A DNA stretch of 64,000 nt from Kitagawia praeruptora (taxonomy: Eukaryota; Streptophyta; Magnoliopsida; Apiales; Apiaceae). The stretch covers positions 62,228,001 through 62,292,000 of the forward strand of contig CM075350.1 of the NCBI GenBank assembly GCA_037693485.1, in the 5' to 3' direction. The notes below the pieces were generated by a model, which saw only the letters and a list, made by a program, of their open reading frames with translations, made no database searches and had not been told where the DNA came from. A program made the translations under genes and the position numbers. Below, piece by piece: positions 55,453 through 64,000 of this stretch. The stretch's first letter is position 1, and each line of letters starts with the position of its first letter.

Positions 55453-58400
55453 AATATGTGTGTGTATGTATCTTCTGTTGGTATAACCAATACTATTTTT
55501 GCGAAGTCCAAATTCATGTATTTCTTGTTTTCTGAGCAGTATGCAAAATTTGTGAAGCCTGCTTTTGATGATTTTATTCTGCCATCAAAAAAGTATGCTG
55601 ATGTTATTATTCCCCGTGGAGGTGATAATCATGTTGCAATTGATTTGATTGTTCAACATATCCACACAAAGCTTGGACAGCATGAACTGTGCAAAATTTA
55701 TCCTAATGTATATGTTATTCAGTCAACATTTCAGGTATGCTCTATTTTTGTATGGTACTTTCATGTTTTTCTTTGGTTTTTACAGGCCTCACGGGCAGTG
55801 TTATAAGAACTGATAAACTATAGTATAGTTGCTGGCCATCTTATAATGGCTCTGAACTCTTGACCTCTTTGTGCATCAGTGATAATCAATAATACCGATT
55901 TCAACCGATGAGGTAAAGATATAAAAACTAACACATTGTAAAATTAAATTATGTGTAATTTTACACATTAATTGCACCAGATATAAATTAACTGAAAGCG
56001 AACATGAAGGAAATAACTAGAAGAAGGGTGTCATGTAATGCTGGTGTTTTACTTACGCACCCAACTAACTGAGTCTCTCAGCCTAAACAATGAGCTCCTT
56101 CTATTAGTTCTAATCATAAATTGACCCTGAACAAATTTAGCCTATTATTTATGGGACTAGTCATAGTTGCTCACCTGCCCACCCACAACCCGTGCCCACA
56201 CACACACAGACATGCGAGCACATTCTGTGTGTTGTGAATTTATGTTTTACTCATTACTTGATTTTTTTCTTCTCTCCATGCATCCAAGTATATCTGTTTT
56301 ACTAATGAATTTCATGCTACAGATAAGAGGCATGCATACACTGATTCGAGATCATGAGATATCAACAACTGATTTTGTATTCTACTCAGATCGGCTTATA
56401 CGCCTGGTACTTGAGCTTTTTTTATTTATTGTTAGTAATTTAGCATCAATTGTAGATCTTTAGCATCAATTGTAGATCTCTGCACTTGGAGTATCCTGGT
56501 CTGTATGTTAAGCTTCCTTCACCTCAACTTTCAGGTTGTAGAGCATGGCCTTGGTCATTTGCCCTTTACCGAGAAGCAAGTAGTCACTCCAACGGGTATG
56601 TTGGTAACTAAATTAATAGTACCATCTCAATCTTATTTCTCTTTATCGCGGCACTACCTTCTGATTGGTGTCTCTGTGATCTGTTAAACAATAATACAAG
56701 TCCCAGGTCTTCTGCTAGGCCTTCAGTTCAAATATACATAATGTACATTCCTTCACTAATTTGTTTAATGCTTAAATTGAGAGCCTTAAAATTTTGTCTC
56801 TGTAGAATTCAGAGAATATGAACGACATCTGCGATCAATTGACAAGGACCATGACTCTGTCTGTAAGATCTGGGTCATTTAGAATTCTTTTTGCCGTTTT
56901 GTGATGCTTGCTTAGAAGATTACTAACATGCAATATCCAATCAGATGAAAAACCTAAAACTAAACATTAGCACAAGTGTTTTGTGCGCTTTTACAGTCAC
57001 CTGGTGATCCGGGAGCGTTCTTTTTTCCTTTATTTTTTTTTATTTTTTTTTTAAATCGTGTCCGGGGGCTATGCCTATATCATAAATATAAATGTGAAGT
57101 CTTTTTTTTTTTTTAATTTTTCTAGCCATTCTTTTTTGGTACTGGACCTGTTCTAATTCGTCACTTCCAATATAATACTACTGTCATCGTATGGTAATTA
57201 GTATTGGGCAGTGTATCTTGTAACATCTATACATTATAGGGCAGATAGCCTCTGTTCTAAAAATCCCCGATTCAGCCGATTAATCCCCGATTAATCTTCT
57301 GGAAGGTAACCAACCGATTCGATTTTTGAAATCCGATTAATCCTTTTAATTTATTTAAAATGATATGTTTAATTGTAAATTAGACTAATATATTTAAATA
57401 TTATTATAATATCCGATTAATGCTCCGATTAATCCGTCCGATTAATCCTCGCCTACCCGATTAGGCGCTAGGCGATACCCCGACCGCCCTGGGCCGCCTA
57501 GCGATTTCTGGAACACTTCTGATAGCTATTATTGGCTTGCGTATATAAGTACCAATTTTTTTTTCTGAACGCTTTTATTTACGATTATGGGATCTGGGAT
57601 GTAAGTCGACTCTTCTGTTGTACTTGTAAGTTGTCCACATTGGCTATGTTGACAAATCCATGTAATTTAATTGCAGGATCAGTATATACTGGAGTTGATT
57701 TTTGCAAAAAGTTATGTGGAGTCTCGATTGTTCGAAGGTTTGCATTGAGTTGATTATTTTGAGAAAAATTATTTTGTTTGAAATTTCTGATAAGTTGTTT
57801 AAAAGACATCAATACATGAGGCAATGATGGCCTTCTATTTATCAATGAATTTATGAAACTGGCATTGTTTAGCCTAGCCACCAGTAGTTCAGTCTCTTCT
57901 GACATTTGTCTCACTTTTTTGTTGCATTATTTTTTTTTTTTGTTTTATTACATTACGAAGATGCATAAGATGTGCATACCCCTTGATAATTATACCCTTT
58001 AACAATAACACTCATATCATCATTGCTTCTTTAACTAGAACATTAAGCATTTATACATTTGAAAACTGGTAATTGATATATTCTTTATTAGTTCAAATTT
58101 CAAATATATCAAGTATTATATGTATACAGTGGTGAAAGCATGGAGAATGCTGTGCGTGCTTGTTGCAAAGGAATAAAGATTGGGAAAATTCTAATCCATC
58201 GTGATGGTGATAACGGGAAACAGGTATGATATTATAAATTTATTTTTACTGTGTAAAAATTTCTACTGTGGATGTAACTGCTCCATGGTGTATAGATAAC
58301 ACCAGTATGTATTTAACAGCTTATATATGAAAAACTTCCAAAAGATATTTCTGAACGACATGTCCTGCTCTTGGATCCAGTTCTTGCTACCGGTAATATT

Positions 58401-58842
58401 TGTTGTCTCATCTTATATTTGTTTTTTTGCATGGTTCCAGTTAAGAAAACATTTTTTGCATTCATCTCTCTTTTCCTTTCTGTTTACCTAATTGTTTGAA
58501 AACAAACAATTTTAATCTCCTCATCTAGGCAACTCTGCTAACCAGGCAATTGAACTACTCATACAGAAAGGAGTTCCAGAGTCCCACATTATATTTCTAA
58601 ACCTCATTTCTGTAAGTGTCAAAAGCTGTCTACAGATAAAAATGTGCTTTGAAATTACCCATGCATACTGATTCCTCTTGCATTGATTTTTATAGGCCCC
58701 AGAAGGGATACATTGTGTCAGCAAACGGTTTCCAGCACTTAAAATTGTCACTTCAGAGATTGATGTAGCTTTGAATGAAGAGTTTCGTGTGATACCAGGC
58801 ATGGGAGAGTTCGGAGATCGTTACTTCGGCACTGATGATTGA
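50989..58842 (+). CDS. UKL: uridine kinase-like protein (uridine kinase + UPRT-like domain)
   Basis: Fourteen exons: 50989-51190, 51333-51424, 51636-51705, 51836-51954, 52638-52734, 53958-54037, 55540-55734, 56323-56406, 56535-56595, 57677-57737, 58130-58223, 58320-58392, 58529-58611 and 58696-58842. The start is either 50989 (MDGKKLKSMPEE) or 51013 (MPEETKSVDYAMEAASG); the second matches family proteins best. Residues about 65-270 are the uridine/cytidine kinase with P-loop GGTASGKTT and IILEGILVFHDQRVR. The C-terminal half is uracil phosphoribosyltransferase-like, with a PRPP-loop-like LLLDPVLATGNSANQ and the end MGEFGDRYFGTDD. Arabidopsis UKL proteins are cytosolic salvage kinases making UMP/CMP; UPRT activity of this domain is doubtful. 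No stop or frameshift is seen. Intron 6 uses a GC donor. A LINE lies about 150 bp upstream and may affect expression. Confidence 0.95.
51207..51230 (+). repeat. (TC)n microsatellite in UKL intron 1
   Basis: About a dozen TC units lie a few bases after the intron 1 donor at 51191. Confidence 0.9.
54038..55539 (+). other. UKL intron 6, non-canonical GC-AG
   Basis: The exon ends GAACAG and the intron begins GCAAGCC, ending TGAGCAG before TATGCAAAA. The joined codons give the conserved LEQYAKFVKP. GC-AG introns are a minor but real spliceosomal class. The intron also holds (CATA)n/(TA)n at about 55402-55448. Confidence 0.85.
57251..57515 (+). repeat. MITE copy in UKL intron 9, relative of 13398-13683
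   Basis: GTTCTAAAAATCCCCGATT, TTGAAATCCGATTAATCC and AAAATGATATGTTTAATT blocks recur in the same order as at 13.4 kb. The right part instead carries GATTAGGCGCTAGGCGATAC, so this copy has a different or rearranged end. Confidence 0.8.
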
Positions 58843-58960
58843 TTAAACAAAAGAGTGACTATCATCGTTTGTCTTGGTTTCAACTCTCCGAGAAAGTTAC
58901 AAAATGGTGATCAACTAATGCACATATTGACTTTATATTCTTGTGTTTCATTATCATTTA

Positions 58961-59692
58961 CTAGATGATAACCCGTGCGAAGCACGGGCTCGGAGATTTA
59001 TGTTAAATAATTACTGAATTTTATTTAATTAAATATTATAAAATTATATTACAAAAAGTTATAAAAAGAACTATGTTATTTGCATAAAAAATTTATGCGA
59101 TTAACAAACTATAAATTTAAATTGTTTAATAGAAGTACATGGAAACACGTTTCGGTTGTTTTCATTGAAAAATATTTAGGATAATTTATCGTAATCTTTT
59201 TTTATTATAAGTTATAATAAAAAAATTTGCTAATACAATGTAAGAATTATAATAATAATAATAAGATTTCAATTTTATTATATTTTTTTAAAAAAATAAC
59301 ATATAATCGCAGGGAAGAATGTTCTAGAGTAGTGTATAGAAAACATGTTCTAGTTGTTCATCTTGAAAAATCTTTTGGAGAATTGAACGTATTACTTTTT
59401 TATTCTAAATTATGATTAAAAAATTGTATTATAATTATAATAGGATTTTAATTTTATTATTTTCTTTAAAAATTAACATAGAATTGTAAGGGAATATGAT
59501 TTTAGGGATGAAACTTATTTTTTTATTTAAAGTTGTAATAAAAGAATTATAATTACAATAGAATTTCTATTTTATTAAAAAACAACATAGAATTATAGTA
59601 GAAATAGAATTATAGGAGTGAAACCAAAATAGAGGTGAAACCAAAAGTGGTACCATTAAAAGGGTATTTTGCTTATTAATAAAGGTTATAGA
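58961..59692 (-). mobile_element. non-autonomous Helitron, minus strand, 732 bp
   Basis: The minus strand starts TCTATAACCTTTATTAATAA at 59692 after A and ends with hairpin CCCGTGCTTCGCACGGG, then TTATCAT and CTAG at 58964-58961, then T. The ends match those of the Helitron at 23785-24639. It lies about 120 bases after the UKL stop codon, probably in or just past the 3' UTR. No ORF. Confidence 0.88.
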
Positions 59693-60729
59693 TTTTGGAG
59701 CAATGGGCCCTGTATACGCATATTTAATATTTTGGCTACCACTGCTTTAAGAAATTCATTGCTTGACTAACTGATGCATTAATCCATTTAAGGATCCTAA
59801 CAAATTTCTTAGTTCAGCAGATATTGGCTCATTTCTCAATCTGACCTTGTGCATACCATTCGTGTATACAGATGCAGTAGAATGGAACTTTGATTGTACA
59901 TATATGAGGCGACTGAGTTCCTGTAAATAAAAATGATCAGGGCTAAATAATTGTGATAATCAATATTTTATCAAGATTAATACATGTCAAGAGATAAGTA
60001 AAACCAGCTGGGGAGAGAAATTTCTCTCCTCTTACATTTTAAGGTGCTGAGAAGATGAGACTTTGAGTATGAAGGATTGAAATACAACCGAGGAAATGTA
60101 TCATATGAAGTGGTTTGGTTAACAGTTATGGGCTGAGAGGAATTTTTAAGATCTTGGAAGTTAGCTACACTAACCTCTTCGTAGCTTACACTTCCACACA
60201 TTTTAGCTACATTTACTATGAAAGTTGCGATTAGTAGAATATAGCAAAAAAACGTTGTAGCTTTCGTTGGAAATGAATTCCCTCCAGAACTGCTGAGAAA
60301 TCCGAACTATTTTTTTAGCATAAATAATACTCCTATACAAGGACGGAACCAGAAAAATAATTTGTGGGACCAGAAGGCTTCTGTTTAGACACTATGTATA
60401 ATTTTATTTATTACTGGATCAAAATGAGTGCTGTTAAGTCATTTTTTAGGGTAATTTATCAAAATAATAAGGGAACGAACTACATTTTATAACTATACAT
60501 GCATAAAACTGGAAAAATGTACAAGTTTTGGAGGAATGATTGTCATCCCGTGCCCCCCTCTAATTCCTTCCATGCTCCTATACTAATAGGCTTAGAATTA
60601 AGGTAAACGTAAATTACATGATCCTAAAAGCCATCAGATGTACTTTATTTATCCTCTAATTCCTTCCATGTTCTAGAAAAATATTTTGGAAAGAAAAGAA
60701 AAGAAAAGTAATCAGTAATTTCCACACCT
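59693..60729. other. intergenic, no gene supported
   Basis: One minus-strand frame near 59977-60280 encodes a hydrophobic stretch (FFCYILLIATFIVNVA) followed by a soluble tail, but it has no good start codon. A possible decayed MITE lies at 60338-60560 (GGACGGAACCAG at the left). Confidence 0.5.
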
Positions 60730-60901
60730 TGTTCCAGAATAATTTTTTTGGAAAGGAGAGAAAAGAAAGCTAAAGATTAGGGAAGAAATTCTTTTTATAT
60801 TTGTCTTCAAAATCTTCTTCTCACTTTTGGAAAGATTTGAGAAGAAAAGAAAATTAATTATTTTCTATTCTTTTCTTTTCTCTACAAAATTCTGGAACAG
60901 C
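60730..60901. repeat. small MITE with TGTTCCAGAAT ends
   Basis: TGTTCCAGAAT at the left and ATTCTGGAACA at the right, followed inward by GGAGAGAAAAGAAA and TTTCTTTTCTCT, so the inverted repeats extend about 35 bases with gaps. No target duplication is evident. Confidence 0.65.
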
Positions 60902-61242
60902 GTAAAAGCTTTTGAAGAGAACTCGAAATTACCATCTTTACTCAATTTATCATCCTGATATGCAATCCATCTTAAATTCATCAGCAAGACAAATTTGTAC
61001 TCCGAATTTTTTGTTCAAGAATAATGTTAATATAAATATTTTCAAAGCAATCTGTACGTATCTATCAGATGTACTGAGCACATGTGACTCCATCTAATAA
61101 GCATTCTCATTTTACATGTCCCTTCTGATTTTTCAGTAATCAATATGACCAATTTTTTATTGAATATTAAAAATTATTCAATTATTATTTTTAAAACTGA
61201 AAATTGCAATGTAACATAAATTAGATGTACTTTTTAATTATA

Positions 61243-61244
<2 letters not shown>
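60902..61244. other. AT-rich spacer, nothing recognised
   Basis: No supported gene or repeat. A (TA)n array begins at its right edge. Confidence 0.5.
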
Positions 61245-61298
<54 letters not shown>

Positions 61299-61300
<2 letters not shown>

Positions 61301-61643
61301 TTGGACTCCATAGCAAACACCTTATATAACAAACAATAAAGAGCACCTCATATCTAATAGATCCATTGCCCCTGGCGGGGCCACCCAATACAAAAAATTC
61401 TTATTTTTTTACCCTCTATCCATCCATCATCTCAAAAAAAAAAGTTACTGTTCATGACGATGACGTCATCAGTGACGTCATCATGAACAGTAAAATTTTA
61501 AATTTTTTTTTTTGCTGGCTTGATAGAGGGTAAAAAAATAACAACCTTTTGTATTGGGTGCCCCTGGCGGGGCCAAAGGATCTAATAGATCTAAGGTGTC
61601 CTTTGTTGTTTGTTATATAAGAGTGTTCTGTATGGAGCAAAGG

Positions 61644-61645
<2 letters not shown>
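61299..61645. mobile_element. TA-bounded fold-back element 1
   Basis: Ends GGTTGGACTCCATAGCAAAC and GTTCTGTATGGAGCAAAGGC are imperfect inverted repeats. A central palindrome at about 61443-61494 includes TTACTGTTCATGA and TCATGAACAGTAA around TGACGTCATCAGTGACGTCA. Inner arms carry CCCCTGGCGGGGCCA. Confidence 0.82.
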
Positions 61646-61681
<36 letters not shown>

Positions 61682-61684
<3 letters not shown>

Positions 61685-62205
61685 GGCTACTCCAATACAA
61701 ACCTCCTTAAAATACAAACCTACAAACCAAGCAAAATTTAATATTTCAAGCTAATCTAATGACCAAACTAGGGGTACCCCAATACAAAAAACGTTTAAAA
61801 TAATTGGCTCTATCCAACAAAAAAAATAAAAAAAAATCACTGTTCACGTGATGACGTGGCAGTGGATTTCACTGGTTAACGGTGCTTCGCACCTTCTTGT
61901 ACGGCGCTTCGCGCCTTTATCATTCTAAAGTTGTAAGGAATGGCAATCAATGGTAAAGGCAATAGACGATTGACGGGTGTGTCGAGGGCCTTCGGCCCTC
62001 ATGACTACCTAACTCATCCGTTTACTGTCTTAAATGCTTCGCATTTCCACGGCAATTTTTTTTTTTTTGGTTGGATAGAGCCAATTATTTTAAGCAACTT
62101 TTGTGAAGGTACCCTTGGCGGGAACCTTAGAATAAATGAAATATAATTAATTTAGTGTTGGTTTGTAGGTTCTCATTTTAAGAATGGTTTGTATTTGAGC
62201 ACTTG

Positions 62206-62207
<2 letters not shown>
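61682..62207. mobile_element. TA-bounded element 2, with hairpin cluster
   Basis: Ends GGGGGCTACTCCAATACAAA and TTTGTATTTGAGCACTTGCC. The interior (61881-62046) has four perfect mini-hairpins with TTC loops: GGTGCTTCGCACC, GGCGCTTCGCGCC, GAGGGCCTTCGGCCCTC and AAATGCTTCGCATTT. An open frame (61940-62146, about 68 codons) crosses two of them and reads RLTGVSRAFGPHDYLTHPF. Confidence 0.85.
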
Positions 62208-62283
<76 letters not shown>

Positions 62284-62286
<3 letters not shown>

Positions 62287-62801
62287 TCCTACTCCACTAC
62301 AAACTAAAATTAACTACAAACTAAAAACTAAGCACTAATCTAATATTTCAAGGACCAAACTAGGGGTACCTCAATACAAAAAATGCTTAAAATAATTGGC
62401 TCTATCCAAAAAAAAAAAAAAATCAATGTTCACGTGATGACGTGGCAGTGGATTTCACTGGTTAACGGTGCTTCGCACCTTCTTGTACGGCGCTTCGCGC
62501 CTTTATCATTCTAAAGTTGTAAGGAATGACAATCAATGGTAAAGGCAATAGAAAATTGACGGGTGTGTCGAGAGCCTTCGGCCCTCATGACTACCTAACT
62601 CATCCGTTTACTGTCTTAAATGCTTCGCATTTCCATGGCAGGGATTTTTTTTTTTGTTTTTTTTGTTGGATAGAGCCAATTATTTTAAGCATTTTTTGTG
62701 AAGGTACCCTTGGCGGAAACCTTAGAATAGATGAAATATAATTAATTTAGTGTTAGTTTGTAGTTTGTATTTAAGGATTGGTTTGTATTTGAGCAAAAAC
62801 C
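62284..62801. mobile_element. TA-bounded element 3, close relative of element 2
   Basis: Ends GAGTCCTACTCCACTACAAA and TTTGTATTTGAGCAAAAACC. The four hairpins recur at 62467-62479, 62489-62501, 62570-62586 (one mismatch) and 62618-62632. The small frame is kept (62526-62741), reading KLTGVSRAFGPHDYLTHPF. The last parts of the two frames differ because of indels in T runs. Confidence 0.85.
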
Positions 62802-62826
62802 TATATATATATATATATATATATAT

Positions 62827-63190
62827 AAGTTCTATGAAAACCAACATTTTTAGTGGAGATCGGAGACGAATATCAATCAAAACATTGCAAAAACTTATTC
62901 ATTGAAAATCATTATATCATTTGTTTCATTGAAAATCTTGAAAATCATATATGTTTTACATGCAAATTTCGTTAAAAATCTTGAAAATCATGTATGTTTT
63001 GCAAACAAAATATTGCAGAACGTATTGTTCTCCAAAACATGTTATGCTTGTAAATCATATATGATTTTTAAGATTTTAAATGAAATAATAATGTTAATCG
63101 AACATTCTTTGCAAATATATATTTTTTGCAGTTTTGAGTGCATAATGTATATGGTCTCCACTCAAATGTTGGTCTCCATTGAACTTAACT
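62827..63190. mobile_element. TA-bounded element 4
   Basis: Ends AAGTTCTATGAAAACCAACA and TGTTGGTCTCCATTGAACTT are inverted. The interior repeats CTTGAAAATCAT and ATGTTTTGCAAAC words and has no relation to elements 2 and 3. Confidence 0.78.
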
Positions 63191-63201
63191 ATATATATAT
63201 A

Positions 63202-63548
63202 GGCTAGCGTTCAAATAGAAACCAACCTTAGAATAGAAACTAGAAACCTACACTAAATAAATTATATTTCATTTATTTTAATGGCCCCGCTAGGGGCACC
63301 TTCACAAAAAACTTATAAAATTCTTGGCTTTATTCAACAAAAATATAAAAAAAATAAAAAAAAGTTACTGTTCACGTACGTCATCACGTGAACAGTAACT
63401 TTTTTTTATTTTTTTGTTGAATAGATCCAATAATTTTAAACGTTTTTTGTATTGGGGTACCCCTAATTTGGTCATTAGATTAGCTTGAAATATTTAATTT
63501 AGTTTTAGTTTCTAGTTTCTATTCTAAGTTAGTTTTTATTAGAACAAG

Positions 63549-63552
<4 letters not shown>
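63202..63552. mobile_element. TA-bounded element 5
   Basis: Ends GGCTAGCGTTCAAATAGAAA and AGTTTTTATTAGAACAAGAC. The central palindrome (about 63362-63408) is AAAAGTTACTGTTCACGT and its complement. It shares GGGGTACCCCTAATTTGGTC and ACAGTAAC words with elements 1-3. Confidence 0.8.
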
Positions 63553-63590
<38 letters not shown>

Positions 63591-63599
63591 TCATAGAGG

Positions 63600-64000
63600 C
63601 ATGCCTGTTTACATCTAATAACAAGCCTAATTGTTTGTAATGCTTTGCATTACTTACATGACCTCATAACTGAGGGAACCTCTAGTTGTAGAGTTTCTAT
63701 TTGTTTTGTACTTGTAGTAGGCATCAAATTCTAGTTGTGTAACTGTATGTATATAGTCAAGAATAATGCTTGAAGGAAGTTCCAAGGTTCATGCCTCAAG
63801 CAAGAAGATAAAGACTGTCAAATAATCACAGGGATTTGAAGAAATGAAGAATTTGCCTAAGTACCAATTCGAGAAGTACATTTGTCTATTCGAGAAGTCT
63901 AGCATTCGAGAAGTCAGAGATTCGATATCTGAGAAGACACTGATCGATATCTCTGAATGAACTGTTCGATATCTCATTCGATATCTCAGAGATTCGACAT
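63600..64000 (+). repeat. copia LTR, same family as 15.6-16.9 kb, cut by window end
   Basis: From about 63700 it aligns with the minus strand of 16720-16300: GTAGTAGGCATC, AATAATGCTTGAAGGAAGTT, GAAGAATTTGCCTAAGTACC, then TTCGAGAAGTC and TTCGATATCTC repeats. The left border is not clear; 63600-63700 shows no TG start I can defend. Confidence 0.7.

Larger units (their letters stand above)
61245..63587. repeat. six (TA)n arrays bounding five fold-back elements
   Basis: (TA)n runs lie at about 61246-61298, 61646-61681, 62208-62283, 62802-62827, 63191-63201 and 63553-63587. Each gap is filled by one element whose ends are inverted repeats. This arrangement recalls elements that insert into TA microsatellites, such as rice Micron (recalled). 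Confidence 0.85.

Noticed and set aside
56809..56865. Exon-like stretch in UKL intron 9 (acceptor TGTAG, GAATATGAACGACATC, donor GTAAG)
   Set aside because: Including it would give a stop within a few codons in the required phase, and UKL family proteins lack such a segment. It could at most be a poison exon.
59977..60280. Minus-strand small ORF with a hydrophobic signal-like stretch
   Set aside because: The frame is closed by a stop just upstream with no ATG before the hydrophobic part, and I recognise no family.

Overview
This window is nuclear DNA from a flowering plant, almost certainly a eudicot. The evidence is spliced GT-AG genes of plant families, Sirevirus-type Ty1/copia elements, an RTE-type LINE, a CACTA transposon, Helitrons, and Stowaway, Tourist and hAT MITEs. 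The PB1-like/CACTA combination and the style of the extra Sirevirus ORF make me think of an asterid (Apiaceae or Asteraceae side), but that is a guess. No prokaryotic, organellar or CRISPR features are present. Four host loci sit as islands in a sea of nested transposons.

Layout. 1-12.2 kb: the 3' parts of two nested copia elements; the younger (pol, a large extra ORF, 3' LTR ending at 9711) sits inside an older one (extra ORF remnant, LTR about 11197-12157). 12.2-21.7 kb: a repeat graveyard with Helitrons, fold-back MITEs, a minus-strand copia LTR plus gag remnant, a Tourist element inside a hAT-like MITE, and a three-level nest of MITEs at 20.2-21.0 kb. 21.9-26.3 kb: a three-exon gene for a probably N-myristoylated protein of the Arabidopsis At3g27210 type, with a Helitron in intron 1 and another DNA element in intron 2. 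27.2-30.1 kb: an acid-lipase-type gene that has lost the first half of one exon. 30.4-36.4 kb: a 6-kb CACTA transposon with perfect ends, a truncated TnpD-like gene and a spliced TnpA-like gene that begins with a PB1-like domain. 37.4-44.4 kb: an F-box/LRR pseudogene split by a young, defective 5.16-kb copia element with 258-bp LTRs. 45-50.8 kb: assorted repeats and a 5'-truncated RTE LINE, itself split by a hAT-type MITE. 51.0-58.8 kb: an apparently intact 14-exon uridine kinase-like (UKL) gene. 59-64 kb: a minus-strand Helitron, a small MITE, five fold-back elements chained between (TA)n arrays, and the start of another LTR.

The genes do not form an operon. The UKL protein is expected to act in cytosolic pyrimidine salvage; the At3g27210-type protein is probably membrane-anchored and of unknown role; the lipase would be secretory if functional. 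The pairing of UKL with an At3g27210-type gene matches what I recall of Arabidopsis chromosome 3 (At3g27190 and At3g27210), suggesting conserved microsynteny stretched by transposon insertion.

The most notable observations are: the PB1-like/TnpA fusion with a repeated exon; the chain of (TA)n-bounded elements, two of which share a cluster of TTC-loop hairpins and a small ORF; an in-frame 63-bp duplication of a splice acceptor; a lipase exon deletion that keeps the reading frame; an 8-mer strongly enriched in one copia element; and a LINE landing about 150 bp upstream of the UKL start codon.
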